Shown here piece by piece: positions 16,550 to 25,437 of a DNA stretch of 64,000 bases. The stretch is from positions 1-64,000 of the forward strand of contig SUVV01000013.1 in the NCBI GenBank assembly GCA_015061805.1, written 5' to 3'. The position numbers were made by a program, and so were the translations under genes. The DNA is from Lentisphaerota bacterium. Lineage in GTDB: Bacteria; Verrucomicrobiota; Lentisphaeria; Victivallales; Victivallaceae. The notes below the pieces were generated by a model, which saw only the letters and a program-made list of their open reading frames with translations, was not told where the DNA came from and ran no database searches. Numbering within the stretch: position 1 is the stretch's first letter; each line of letters starts with the position of its first letter.

Positions 16550-17944
16550 TCAATTGTAACGGATCAGAACCATAGTCTGATCGTCATTCTGTTCATATTC
16601 AAATTCGTGGACAGCGCCCATCACTTCGGCGATGATCGCGCTGGCAGTTTCATGGTGCCGGCAGGCGACACTGAACACATTGGAAAGCCGGTCGATACCG
16701 AATTCTTCTTTATCATGGTTGAGTGCTTCATTCAATCCGTCGGAGTAAAGCATCAGACTGGTACCGCTGTCCAGCGCCAGACAGATGGTTTCAAAGGCGG
16801 CATCCTCATCCGGAAGCATGCCGAGGGCAGTTCCATCCGGAGAAAGGCGGCGCAAGTGACCGTGGACATGCATGATCATATCGGTATGACCGGCTCTGCC
16901 GAATTCGATCAAACCGCCCCGGCGGTCGATCAGACAGCAGCCGAGAGTAATAAAACGGTCGATATCCGAATCACGGAAAAGATTGCTGTTGATATCCCGC
17001 AAAAACGCGCTCAGCGTGGTGAAATTTGAACAAATACTGCGGGCAAAACTGCGGGTCATCGCCGCCATCATGCACGCAGGCATCCCCTTACCGCTGGCAT
17101 CTCCGACCATAACCAATATCCGGTCATTGTCAATATGCACCATATCGTAGAAGTCGCCGTTGACCTCTTTGGCACTGGCGGTACGGGCACTGACACTGAA
17201 ATTGCCGAGTTCAAGATTATTTGACGGCAGAAGCGACAACTGGAACTGCCGGACGAAATCCAACTCCTGATCGATCCGTTCGCGGCGGCTGATCTCTCCG
17301 TAGACCTGAACCAGCTGATGAACCATCAACACCTGATTGGCAAGAGACTTGAACCGGGAAAACTGCGCTTCCGAAAAGGGCCGTCCCGCCATCATCCGGT
17401 TATTGACCGCACACAGCACGCCGACCGGAATGCCGTCGCGCATCATCAGCGTTGCCATAACACTGCCGAAGTGGCTGTGGTCCGGATAGACATTGAAGCG
17501 TTCATCCATTGCTGCAAGCTGAACCAATTCAGACTGTCTGGACTCCAGCACTCCGCCGAGGAATCCCACTCCGGAAGCGATCGGCTCCTCTTCTTTCATC
17601 AGATCGAGCAGTTTCTGCCCCCGCTGCAAACGGGTTTTCACCAGAGGATAATCGCCGTAAACGCCGAGCGGAACCAGCGATTTGCCGTTAAGTCCGTAAA
17701 TCGCGACTGCGCTGGCTTCGATCTGCTCGCAAACATAGCGGGCGGCGGAGTGCATGGCGCCATCCACTCCGTCGTCGCAGTTGATACCGGTGGCAAACCG
17801 GGAGAGAAAGTTCGCAATTTCGGTACGGCTGAGTACTGCGGAGGTAAGATCCATCCGCAGTTCCGACATGCGCCGGAAACTGATCACCGCAACCGCAATT
17901 GCTATTATCAGCAGCAGTGAAACGATTATCAATGCCGCAACCAC
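16550..17944 (-). CDS. Membrane-anchored GAF/PP2C (RsbU/SpoIIE-type) serine phosphatase
   Basis: The 464-residue protein has one N-terminal membrane helix (residues 2-23), a GAF-like sensor domain at about 50-220 (with VGVLCAVNNRM), and a PP2C-type phosphatase domain from about 245: NGDFYDMV, MVGDASGKGMPACMMAA, LMLYSDGLNEALN and a final NDDQTMVLIR, which supply the metal-binding Asp residues. Known: such enzymes dephosphorylate anti-sigma-factor antagonists (STAS proteins) in stress signalling. No STAS or anti-sigma kinase gene is nearby, so the target is elsewhere. Start is GTG at 17944 with AGGAGA upstream. It lies between carB and the ABC-F gene. Confidence 0.88.
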   Translation of the reverse strand: MVAALIIVSLLLIIAIAVAVISFRRMSELRMDLTSAVLSRTEIANFLSRFATGINCDDGVDGAMHSAARYVCEQIEASAVAIYGLNGKSLVPLGVYGDYPLVKTRLQRGQKLLDLMKEEEPIASGVGFLGGVLESRQSELVQLAAMDERFNVYPDHSHFGSVMATLMMRDGIPVGVLCAVNNRMMAGRPFSEAQFSRFKSLANQVLMVHQLVQVYGEISRRERIDQELDFVRQFQLSLLPSNNLELGNFSVSARTASAKEVNGDFYDMVHIDNDRILVMVGDASGKGMPACMMAAMTRSFARSICSNFTTLSAFLRDINSNLFRDSDIDRFITLGCCLIDRRGGLIEFGRAGHTDMIMHVHGHLRRLSPDGTALGMLPDEDAAFETICLALDSGTSLMLYSDGLNEALNHDKEEFGIDRLSNVFSVACRHHETASAIIAEVMGAVHEFEYEQNDDQTMVLIRYN

Positions 17945-17978
17945 TTATTGCATTCTCCTGAATTTGCCGGATACCGGC

Positions 17979-20900
17979 TTACTTTTTGAGGTATTCCTGA
18001 AGCGACTTCAGCGGAGTACTGCCGTTGATCGCTTCTTTGATACCGGTGGCAGTGGCCTGCGCCGCCGCGATGGTGGTCATATAAGGGATCTTATACTGGA
18101 TAGCCATCATGCGGATGCAACTGTCATCGATCTTACTCAAACGTCCCATCGGAGTATTGATGATGAGAGCAACTTCCCGGTTGCGGATGAGATCGGCAAC
18201 GTTGGGACGACCCTCATTGAGTTTATGCACGAGGGAGTGTTTGATACCGTTGGCATCGAGGAATTTGCCGGTGCCTTCGGTGGCGACGAGTTCAAAACCG
18301 AGTTCAGAGAGAGTCTGAACGATGGGGAGCAGTTCGGCGCGTTCTCTTTCACGGACACTCACCAGCACCTTGCCGGAGAGCGGAAGTTTGGAACCGGCAG
18401 CCTGCTGTGCCTTGTAGTACGCCATACCGAAAGTGGATGCCAGACCCATGACTTCTCCGGTAGCGCGCATTTCCGGTCCGAGGATCGGGTCGACTTCGGG
18501 GAACATATTGAAGGGGAAGACCGCTTCTTTGACACCGTAGTAATCGGTGGGGGGCTTACGGAGCAATTCACGGAATTCGGAAAGTTTGCGTCCCAGCATC
18601 AAGTTGGTGGCAATGCGCGCCAGCGGAGCGCCGGTGACTTTGGAAACCACCGGGACGGTACGGGAAGCGCGGGGGTTGGCTTCGATGATCCAGACTTTGT
18701 CTTCGCAAACGGCGAACTGCACGTTGAGGATACCGACCACGCGGAAGTCACGGGCGATAGCCGCGGCTTTCTCTTCGATGACCTGGAGGATCTCCCTGGA
18801 CAAGGTCACCGGCGGGATGGAACAGCCGGAGTCACCGGAGTGGATACCGGCAAGTTCGATATGTTCCATAACGGCGGGCATGTAGACCTCTTCACCGTCG
18901 CTGATGGCATCGACTTCACATTCGATGGCGCGATCGAGGAAGCGGTCGATCAGCATGGGATATTCAGGGCTGACCTGAATGGCTTCGACAGCGTAGCGTT
19001 TGAGCATCTCTTCTTCGTAGATGACCATCATACCGCGTCCGCCGAGAACGAAACTGGGACGAACCATGACCGGATAACCGATGCGGCGTCCGAGCGCGAC
19101 CGCTTCATCGAGCGAACGGGCGGTACCGCTTTCGGGCTGATTGACATCGAGAGCGATCATCCGTTCACGGAAATATTCGCGGTCTTCAGCCAGACGGATA
19201 CCTTCGGGCTGGGTACCGATGATTTTAACACCGGCATCTTTGAGTTCCTGAGCGATGTTGAGCGGGGTCTGTCCGCCGAACTGAACGATGACACCATCGG
19301 GACGTTCCTTGGCGTGGATAGCCAGCACATCTTCGGTGGTAAGCGGTTCAAAGTAGAGTTTATCGCTGGTGTCGTAGTCGGTGGAAACCGTTTCCGGGTT
19401 GCAGTTGACCAGCACCGATTCATAACCGGCATCGCGCAGAGCGAAAGCGGCATGGACGCAGGTGTAGTCAAATTCGATACCCTGACCGATACGGTTGGGA
19501 CCGCCGCCGAGGATCATGATCTTTTTCCTGTCGGAAACCGGAACCTCATCAGCGGCACCGCTGTAAGTGGAGTAGTAGTAATCTTCATTGCCTTCGACAC
19601 CGCTGACCGGCACGCGGCAGTAGGTGGCGGTGCAGTTGAGATCCATGCGGCGTTTGCGGACGGCGCGCTCTTCAATGCTGAAAAGTTTAGCCAGATATTT
19701 ATCCGAGAAAGCGAACTTTTTGGCTTTGATCAGCATATCATCCGGCAGGCTCATCCAGTTGAATTTGGCAAGCTCCAGTTCAAAGATGGCGAGTTCCCGG
19801 ATTTCGGCGAGGAAGAATTTGGCGATACTGGTGAGTTTGAACGCTTCATCGACGCTCAAACCTTTTTTGAACGCTTCGTAAAGATGGAAGAATCTTTCGC
19901 TGGAGGGGCTTGCCACTTTCTGCAGCAGTTCATCGTAGGGGATCGCTTCGATCTTGCGGTCAAGACCGGGGCCGCTGCGGCCGATTTCCAAACCGCGGAT
20001 GGCTTTCTGGAAGGCTTCTTTGAAGTCCTTACCGATGCTCATGACTTCGCCGACCGCTTTCATCTGGGTTCCCAGACGGTCAACCGCCTGCGGGAACTTT
20101 TCAAAAGCCCAGCGGGCAAACTTGGCGACCACATAGTCGCCGGAGGGGGTGTACTTATCCAGAGATCCGTCACGATAGTAGGGAAGTTCATCCAAAGTCA
20201 CGCCGGTGGCAAGTTTGGTGGAAACATGCGCGATCGGGAAACCGGTTGCTTTACTGGCAAGCGCACTGGAACGGCTGGTACGGGGGTTGATTTCGATAAC
20301 GATGACCCGGCCGTTTTCCCGGTTGCGGGCGAACTGGACGTTGCAGCCGCCGGTAACGCCGATGGCATCGATAATGCGGTAACTGTAATCCTGCAGTTCG
20401 TCCTGAACCTCTTTGGAGATGGTGAGCATCGGAGCAACGCAGAAACTGTCGCCGGTATGGACACCGACCGGGTCGACGTTTTCGATGAAGCAGACGGTGA
20501 TCTTATTGCCTTTGGCATCGCGGATGACTTCGAGTTCAAGTTCTTCCCAGCCGAGGACGCACTCTTCGACCAGAACCTGATGGATCAGACTTGCCGCCAG
20601 ACCGCGGGAAACGACTTCGCGGAGTTCTTCAACATTGTAAACGATACCGCCGCCGGTTCCGCCCATGGTGTAAGCGGGACGCAGAACGACCGGATAACCC
20701 AGCTGAGAAGCGATCTTTTCGGCTTCTTCGACCGAGTAGCAGGGTTCGGATGCCGCCATCGGAATGCCGATCTTATTCATGGTGTTCTTGAATTCGATAC
20801 GGTCTTCGCCGCGTTCAATGGCATCCAGGTCGACGCCGATAACTTCAACGCCGTACTTGTCAAGAATACCCTCTTTCTGCAGAGAGATCGCCAGATTGAG

Positions 20901-21185
20901 TGCGGTCTGTCCGCCGAGGTTGGGCAGCAGAGCCTCGGGACGCTCTTTTTCGATGATCTTTTCGAGGCTGTCCACGGTCAGCGGTTCGATGTAGGTGTGG
21001 TCTGCCATGCCGGGGTCGGTCATGATAGTAGCCGGGTTGGAGTTGGCGAGCACCACTTCATAACCGGCGGCACGCAATGCTTTGCATGCCTGAGTGCCGG
21101 AGTAGTCAAACTCGCACGCCTGTCCGATGATGATCGGACCGGAACCGATGATAAGGATCTTTTTAATATCCGTCCGCTGTGCCAT
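17979..21185 (-). CDS. carB: Carbamoyl-phosphate synthase large subunit
   Basis: The 1068-residue enzyme makes carbamoyl phosphate from bicarbonate, ammonia and two ATP for arginine and pyrimidine synthesis. It shows the duplicated synthetase halves: KILIIGSGPIIIGQACEFDYSG at the N-terminus and KIMILGGGPNRIGQGIEFDY in the second half, each followed by an ATP-grasp domain (RPAYTMGGTGGG and RPSFVLGGRGMM), and a C-terminal MGS-type allosteric domain (residues about 935-1068, GKVLVSVRERERAELLP). The start at 21185 is chosen for AGAGG 5 bases upstream; a frame to 21230 begins inside the untranslated leader. carA is not in the window. First gene of the carB-phosphatase-ABC-F run. Confidence 0.97.
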   Translation of the reverse strand: MAQRTDIKKILIIGSGPIIIGQACEFDYSGTQACKALRAAGYEVVLANSNPATIMTDPGMADHTYIEPLTVDSLEKIIEKERPEALLPNLGGQTALNLAISLQKEGILDKYGVEVIGVDLDAIERGEDRIEFKNTMNKIGIPMAASEPCYSVEEAEKIASQLGYPVVLRPAYTMGGTGGGIVYNVEELREVVSRGLAASLIHQVLVEECVLGWEELELEVIRDAKGNKITVCFIENVDPVGVHTGDSFCVAPMLTISKEVQDELQDYSYRIIDAIGVTGGCNVQFARNRENGRVIVIEINPRTSRSSALASKATGFPIAHVSTKLATGVTLDELPYYRDGSLDKYTPSGDYVVAKFARWAFEKFPQAVDRLGTQMKAVGEVMSIGKDFKEAFQKAIRGLEIGRSGPGLDRKIEAIPYDELLQKVASPSSERFFHLYEAFKKGLSVDEAFKLTSIAKFFLAEIRELAIFELELAKFNWMSLPDDMLIKAKKFAFSDKYLAKLFSIEERAVRKRRMDLNCTATYCRVPVSGVEGNEDYYYSTYSGAADEVPVSDRKKIMILGGGPNRIGQGIEFDYTCVHAAFALRDAGYESVLVNCNPETVSTDYDTSDKLYFEPLTTEDVLAIHAKERPDGVIVQFGGQTPLNIAQELKDAGVKIIGTQPEGIRLAEDREYFRERMIALDVNQPESGTARSLDEAVALGRRIGYPVMVRPSFVLGGRGMMVIYEEEMLKRYAVEAIQVSPEYPMLIDRFLDRAIECEVDAISDGEEVYMPAVMEHIELAGIHSGDSGCSIPPVTLSREILQVIEEKAAAIARDFRVVGILNVQFAVCEDKVWIIEANPRASRTVPVVSKVTGAPLARIATNLMLGRKLSEFRELLRKPPTDYYGVKEAVFPFNMFPEVDPILGPEMRATGEVMGLASTFGMAYYKAQQAAGSKLPLSGKVLVSVRERERAELLPIVQTLSELGFELVATEGTGKFLDANGIKHSLVHKLNEGRPNVADLIRNREVALIINTPMGRLSKIDDSCIRMMAIQYKIPYMTTIAAAQATATGIKEAINGSTPLKSLQEYLKK

Positions 21186-21242
21186 AAAAACCTCTTTATA
21201 TTTAGAAATGTTTAGTAGATCAACTTGCAAAGACCGGGATGT

Positions 21243-21271
21243 AATATATCACAAAAAAGGTGCTTCGTCAA
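21243..21271 (-). promoter_or_regulatory. Promoter of carB
   Basis: On the minus strand TTGACG, 17 bases, then TATATT, about 58 bases upstream of the carB ATG. It fits the pattern shared by other promoters here. Confidence 0.65.
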
Positions 21272-21311
21272 GTCATATTCATATAATATTTTTCAACAAA
21301 CTGAAGAAGAT

Positions 21312-21340
21312 TTGATTTTTCAGCGCAGACGGTATATATT
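21312..21340 (+). promoter_or_regulatory. Promoter of the FMN riboswitch-ribBA transcript
   Basis: TTGATT (21312-21317), 17 bases, TATATT (21335-21340). Transcription would start near 21347, about 25 bases before the FMN aptamer. The gap 21186-21599 is thus explained: divergent promoters, the aptamer and its expression platform. Confidence 0.7.
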
Positions 21341-21372
21341 AAAGAACTGGTAATTGAATAAAAAAACCGGTT

Positions 21373-21509
21373 TTCTTCAGGGTAAGGTGACACCTCAAGG
21401 TGAAATCCTTGACCGGCGGTAAAGTCCGCGAGCGCAGGAAACGGAAATTTTCCGGCGCAGATATGGTGAAATTCCATAACCGACAGTAAAGTCTGGATGG
21501 CAGAAGAAA
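21373..21509 (+). promoter_or_regulatory. FMN riboswitch (RFN element) upstream of ribBA
   Basis: The conserved RFN blocks appear in order: TTCTTCAGGG (P1 5' side), CAAGG-TGAAAT-CCTTG (P2, 21396-21411), ACCGGCGGTAAAGTCCGCGAGC (P3 region), GGTGAAATTCCATAACCGACAG (P4/P5 region), TAAAGTCTGGATGG and CAGAAGAA (P1 3' side, pairing with TTCTTC). Compared with the usual form there are 13 extra bases, TAAGGTGACACCT (21383-21395), between the first block and P2; they can form their own small hairpin and resemble P2. Binding of FMN normally lowers riboflavin gene expression. Confidence 0.93.
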
Positions 21510-21510
21510 A

Positions 21511-21600
21511 ACAGCGGCAGAGTGTTTTTGCCGTTATGCTGTAATATTTTCTCCGTCCTGTCCCCCCTGATTTACCGGTACAGAAAAGAGGAAAATATTA
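21511..21600 (+). promoter_or_regulatory. Expression platform of the FMN riboswitch with a ribosome-site-masking stem
   Basis: TAATATTTTC (21542-21551) is a perfect 10-base complement of GAAAATATTA (21591-21600), which covers the end of the ribosome binding site (GAGG at 21588-21591) and the A of the ribBA ATG. Inside it CTGT (21558-21561) can pair with ACAG (21580-21583). Upstream, CGGCA (21515-21519) pairs with TGCCG (21529-21533), flanked by ACAG (21511-21514) and CTGT (21539-21542); this outer pair shares base 21542 with the masking stem. No T run follows, so control is probably at translation. Confidence 0.6.
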
Positions 21601-22790
21601 TGGAAATAAAATTCGACAGCGTGGAAGGTGCCATCGAGGATATCAGAAACGGCAAAATGATCATCGTGGTCGACGATGAAAACCGCGAAAATGAAGGCGA
21701 TCTGGTCTGCGCCGCAGAAAAGATCACTCCGGAAGGCATCAACTTCATGATCACCAACGCCCGCGGTCTGGTCTGCGCCCCCATCACCGAAGAACGCGCC
21801 AAAGAACTCGGCATCTACCGGATGCCTTCGACCGACCACTTCAAAACCGCGTTTACGGAAAGTGTCGACGCCCTTACCGGAACCACCGGCATCAGCGCCG
21901 CCGACCGCGCCAATACCGTCAAATCACTGATCGACCCCGGATGTACCAAAAATGATTTCGGCATTCCCGGTCACATTTTCCCGATCGCCGCCCGTCCCGG
22001 CGGTGTCCTCCAGCGCACCGGTCACACCGAAGCCGCTGTCGATCTGGCGAAACTCGCCGGTCTTGCTCCGGCTGGTGTCATCTGTGAGATCACCAAAGAT
22101 GACGGTACCATGGCGCGCCTGCCCGATTTGATGGAATACAAAAAGAAACATGGTCTCAAACTCATCTCCATCGAAGAACTCGTCGCCTATCGCCGCAGTC
22201 ACGAACAACTGATCATCCGCGGCGAAAGCGCCAAACTGCCGACCTGCTTCGGCGATTTCACCATCACCGCCTACCGCACCAAAATCGACGATCTGGAATA
22301 CCTCGCCGTCAGTTGCGGCGATATCAAAGATAAAGAAAATGTCCTCGTCCGGGTCCACAGCGAATGTCTCACCGGAGATGTTTTCGGTTCCATGCGCTGT
22401 GACTGCGGCCCTCAACTGCAGAATGCCCTGCGGATGATCGCCGCCAACGGTTCAGGAGTACTGGTCTACATGCGCCAGGAAGGCCGCGGCATCGGTATTT
22501 TCAACAAGATCCACGCCTACAAACTTCAGGATGAAGGGCTGGACACCGTCGATGCCAATTTGCAACTGGGCTTTCCGGAAGACCTGCGCGAATACGGCAT
22601 CGGTGTTCAGATTCTCCTCGATCTGGGAGTGAAATCCGTCCGGCTGCTGACCAACAACCCGAAAAAACTTATCGGGATTTCCGGCTACGGCCTCAAAATC
22701 ACCGAACGGGTCCCGCTGGTGATCGAACCCTGTGCTGATAACGCCTGCTACCTCTCCACCAAAAAAGAGCGCATGGGGCATCTGTTATGA
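21600..22790 (+). CDS. ribBA: Bifunctional 3,4-dihydroxy-2-butanone-4-phosphate synthase / GTP cyclohydrolase II
   Basis: The 396-residue fusion carries out both entry steps of riboflavin synthesis. RibB part (residues 1-200): [39 protein letters not shown] and [14 protein letters not shown]. RibA part (from about 205): [23 protein letters not shown] with the three zinc Cys, [19 protein letters not shown]. Both active sites look complete. The start at 21600 follows AGAGG by 8 bases; a frame reaching back to 21522 would run through the riboswitch platform. It overlaps the next gene by 4 bases (ATGA). Confidence 0.97.
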   Translation: MEIKFDSVEGAIEDIRNGKMIIVVDDENRENEGDLVCAAEKITPEGINFMITNARGLVCAPITEERAKELGIYRMPSTDHFKTAFTESVDALTGTTGISAADRANTVKSLIDPGCTKNDFGIPGHIFPIAARPGGVLQRTGHTEAAVDLAKLAGLAPAGVICEITKDDGTMARLPDLMEYKKKHGLKLISIEELVAYRRSHEQLIIRGESAKLPTCFGDFTITAYRTKIDDLEYLAVSCGDIKDKENVLVRVHSECLTGDVFGSMRCDCGPQLQNALRMIAANGSGVLVYMRQEGRGIGIFNKIHAYKLQDEGLDTVDANLQLGFPEDLREYGIGVQILLDLGVKSVRLLTNNPKKLIGISGYGLKITERVPLVIEPCADNACYLSTKKERMGHLL

Positions 22791-23632
22791 AAGTTTTCCC
22801 GGAAGGTTTCACCATCGGTGCCATCGCTCCGGCAGGTAAGGTCAAAGAAGAGACCATTTCCGCCGGAGTTGCCGCGTTGCGATCTCTGGGCGCGGAAGTC
22901 AAACTTTATCCGCACATCCGGCAAGGTCACCGGACTTTGCCCTACCTCGCCGCCGAAGACGCCGGCCGCGCCGCCGATCTGGAAAGCGCCTGGCTCGACC
23001 CGGAAATCGATATGATCTGGGCGATCCGGGGCGGCTACGGCTGCGCCCGTTTTCTGGAAATGGTCAACTGGGAAAAACTTGCACAGCGGAATATTCCGGT
23101 GGCAGGTTTCAGCGACATCACCTCGCTGCACTGGGCGATGACAGCGAAAAATTGCGGCACTGTCATGGCATTGCCGATGTTCTCGTTTCTGCAGGATCCC
23201 AATGAAGCAACTCTGAAAAACCTCGATCGCATTTTCAAAAAAGAAGAACAATGTTTCACTCTGCCCGCATTGCGCTCAGGAGTAATCAGCGGCCTGCCGC
23301 TTCCCGGCAATCTGACGGTCGCAACCAGTTTGTGCGGCACCCCATACTTCCCGGACACCACCGGCAGAATTCTTGTACTGGAGGAAGTACGGGAAGCCCC
23401 GTACCGTATCGACCGTATGCTCAATCAACTGCTGATGTGCAGAGCCTTCCGCAAATGTGCCGGAGTGGTTTTCGGTTACTTCACTGCCTGCGGTTCCGAT
23501 CCGGAAATCATGAAAGTCCTGGAAGACTTCACCGGCAAGGTCGATGTCCCGGTCTTTTACGGTCTGAAATTCGGACACGAACAACCCTTCATCCCGATCC
23601 GCAGCGATCAGATAATGCGGGTAAAAGGATAA
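22787..23632 (+). CDS. ldcA: LD-carboxypeptidase (peptidase family S66)
   Basis: The 281-residue enzyme releases the terminal D-Ala from murein tetrapeptides during recycling; the relative MccF cleaves microcin C. Seen: [10 protein letters not shown] near the start, [11 protein letters not shown] around 80-90, GFSDITSLH with the nucleophilic Ser at 109, [20 protein letters not shown] holding the catalytic Glu near 200, and [12 protein letters not shown] with the catalytic His near the C-terminus. All three triad residues are present. Translation is coupled to ribBA by an ATGA overlap, so murein recycling would share FMN riboswitch control, which is unexpected. The 3' end is 10 bases from the convergent MATE gene. 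Confidence 0.9.
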   Translation: MKVFPEGFTIGAIAPAGKVKEETISAGVAALRSLGAEVKLYPHIRQGHRTLPYLAAEDAGRAADLESAWLDPEIDMIWAIRGGYGCARFLEMVNWEKLAQRNIPVAGFSDITSLHWAMTAKNCGTVMALPMFSFLQDPNEATLKNLDRIFKKEEQCFTLPALRSGVISGLPLPGNLTVATSLCGTPYFPDTTGRILVLEEVREAPYRIDRMLNQLLMCRAFRKCAGVVFGYFTACGSDPEIMKVLEDFTGKVDVPVFYGLKFGHEQPFIPIRSDQIMRVKG

Positions 23633-23642
23633 GTGCCGGCGA

Positions 23643-24989
23643 TTATTTGCTCAACGAGCGGGTCACCCATCTGGCACAGATCAAACCGATGATGCCGGAA
23701 CAGATATCCGATACCAGTCTGGCATAAAAGATGCCGTCCAGAGAGTTGAAATACATCGCAAGAAAGGTCAGCGGCACCAGAAACACCGCCACACGCGAAC
23801 CATTGAGAAATGCCGCCCCGGTCGGATGCGCGCATCCGGTAAGGAAAAATCCGCCGAAACGGTGGACTTCAACCCCGGCCAATCCCCATGAAACAATGCG
23901 CAGATAGCGCACCATGAGTTTCAAAACTTCCGGGTCATCCGAGAAGATCCGGGATATCTGCGGCGCAAAAATGGTGAATACCGTCGCCATCACCAGCAGA
24001 ATCGCCCCGGCAAAACGCATGGAAAATCTCCGGCACTGATTGATCCGGTCCCATGCTCTGGCACCGTAATTCTGACCGATCATCGGCAGCAGAGCCATAC
24101 CCAGCGACATCGGGAAAACGAATGCCACGACTTCGATCCGTCCGGCGGCGGCGGTTGCCGCAACTGCGATCTTACCGCCGACTTCAGCAACGGCACGGGT
24201 GACCGCCATGGAGCCGAGCGGGATCAGAAGCATAGCGCAGGTTGCCGGAATACCGTAACGCAAAATAACTTTCCAGTGTCCGGTAATAATGCTCAAAGGC
24301 ATGTTGAACGGAGCGATGATGTGCAGTTTGAAGTGAAGTACACTCGCAGTCGCCGCCAAACCGGCCAACTGGGCAATAACGGTTGCCAACGCGGCACCGG
24401 CGACTCCCATTTTCGGGAAAATCCACCAGCCGAAAATAAATATCGGATCAAGCAGAACATTCAACAACAGACCGGCAAGCATAAAAATACCCGCCAGCCG
24501 GGATTCTCCGGAGGTCACCAGCAGAGCATTGGTCGCCATACTCAACGACGCCGTAACGCTGCCCATATACCAGATGACCATGTAACTGCGGATATCACCC
24601 ATAACCGAATCATCCGCCTTGAGCAAACCGCGGAATACCGGTTCGATGGACAGACTGCCGAGGATACCGACTGTCAGAGAAACGATGATGAGAAGTATCG
24701 CTCCGGAAGAGATCAATCTGGCGGCACGGGGAATTCTGCCGCCGCCGAGCAGCTGGGCGGTCGGAGTCATGATCCCGTTGTCCAATCCGCGGAAAAGACA
24801 GCCGACCAGCATGACCACCGGAAAGGTGAACCCCATTGCCGCCATCGGCAGAGTACCGAGTTTGGAAACAAAGTAAGTATCAACAATATTGTACCCGGAA
24901 ATCGCCAGAGTCCCCGGCAGCATGGACAATGCTGTTTTCAGCATCACAGAACCGATAGGTCCCTCCGTGTAAGCGGTATTTCGTGCCAT
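23643..24989 (-). CDS. MATE family multidrug/metabolite efflux transporter
   Basis: The 448-residue protein has about twelve hydrophobic helices in two similar halves. N-terminal MLKTALSMLPGTLAISGYNIVDTYFVSKLGTLPMAAMGFTFPV is the typical MATE opening, and the second half begins with VILRYGIPATCAMLLIPLGSMAVTR. Members exchange Na+ or H+ for cationic drugs or metabolites at the inner membrane. It starts 6 bases after the CBM48-type gene in the same direction. Substrate unknown. Confidence 0.92.
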   Translation of the reverse strand: MARNTAYTEGPIGSVMLKTALSMLPGTLAISGYNIVDTYFVSKLGTLPMAAMGFTFPVVMLVGCLFRGLDNGIMTPTAQLLGGGRIPRAARLISSGAILLIIVSLTVGILGSLSIEPVFRGLLKADDSVMGDIRSYMVIWYMGSVTASLSMATNALLVTSGESRLAGIFMLAGLLLNVLLDPIFIFGWWIFPKMGVAGAALATVIAQLAGLAATASVLHFKLHIIAPFNMPLSIITGHWKVILRYGIPATCAMLLIPLGSMAVTRAVAEVGGKIAVAATAAAGRIEVVAFVFPMSLGMALLPMIGQNYGARAWDRINQCRRFSMRFAGAILLVMATVFTIFAPQISRIFSDDPEVLKLMVRYLRIVSWGLAGVEVHRFGGFFLTGCAHPTGAAFLNGSRVAVFLVPLTFLAMYFNSLDGIFYARLVSDICSGIIGLICARWVTRSLSK

Positions 24990-24995
24990 TTTATC

Positions 24996-25289
24996 TTATC
25001 CCACAATGACAACGCTGTTCAACGTACCGAAATCGTTGGCAGCGAAATTTTGATTATCCGGGTCAGTCTCCCACTCTCCGTCGATCACTAATTTATACTC
25101 ATAAGTACCACACGGCAGAGCGATTTCGCAGAAATATCTTCCGGTTGTTTCCGAATATTCCATCATAATAACCTCCTGCTCCCAGTCATTGAATGAACCG
25201 GCAAGAGCAACTTTGTGTCCGCTTCCGGCGGTAAATTCAAACTTGACCATCCGCAATTCGGAATCAGAAGATTTATTTATACTGACCAT
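24996..25289 (-). CDS. Free-standing CBM48 / AMPK-beta-like glycogen-binding domain protein
   Basis: The 97-residue protein is essentially one CBM48 domain: VKFEFTAGSGHKVALAGSFNDWEQE (the AGSFNDW box), then GRYFCEIALPCGTYEYKLVIDGEWETDPDN (the Y-x-YK-F-x-VDG-W box), ending at VVIVG. Such domains bind alpha-glucans and occur fused to glycogen enzymes or alone in AMPK-beta/SNF1-type regulators. No glycogen gene is in the window. The start at 25289 has CGGAGA upstream; a frame continuing to 25580 overlaps the divergent dihydrouridine synthase gene and is unlikely. Confidence 0.85.
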   Translation of the reverse strand: MVSINKSSDSELRMVKFEFTAGSGHKVALAGSFNDWEQEVIMMEYSETTGRYFCEIALPCGTYEYKLVIDGEWETDPDNQNFAANDFGTLNSVVIVG

Positions 25290-25335
25290 TGCAAATCTCC
25301 GGGGTTGACAATAGGTTACAACAAAACATCTCCAT

Positions 25336-25364
25336 AATATATCACCGCAACACCAAAAATTCAA
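25336..25364 (-). promoter_or_regulatory. Promoter of the CBM48-MATE pair
   Basis: On the minus strand TTGAAT, 17 bases, TATATT preceded by TGA, about 46 bases before the ATG at 25289. Confidence 0.6.
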
Positions 25365-25374
25365 CCGGATAAAC

Positions 25375-25403
25375 TGGCAATATGCTCCGGGAGAGGCTAT
25401 TTT
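25375..25403 (+). promoter_or_regulatory. Possible promoter of the dihydrouridine synthase gene
   Basis: TGGCAA (25375-25380), 17 bases, TATTTT (25398-25403), 34 bases before the ATG. The -35 is weak but is the same hexamer seen upstream of the lipoprotein operon. Confidence 0.4.
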
Positions 25404-25437
25404 ATATTGCGTACACCAATCAACGCTACGGAGAACT

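Noticed and set aside
17754-21215. A 1153-residue open frame on the plus strand opposite carB
   Set aside because: It mirrors carB codon for codon. Its protein is rich in Phe, Asp, Gly, His and Val in the way expected when a gene with strong codon bias is read backwards. No motif or start site supports it.
21186-21599. A small RNA or tRNA gene in the only long gap
   Set aside because: The sequence is fully explained by two divergent promoters, the FMN aptamer and its expression platform. No tRNA cloverleaf was found.
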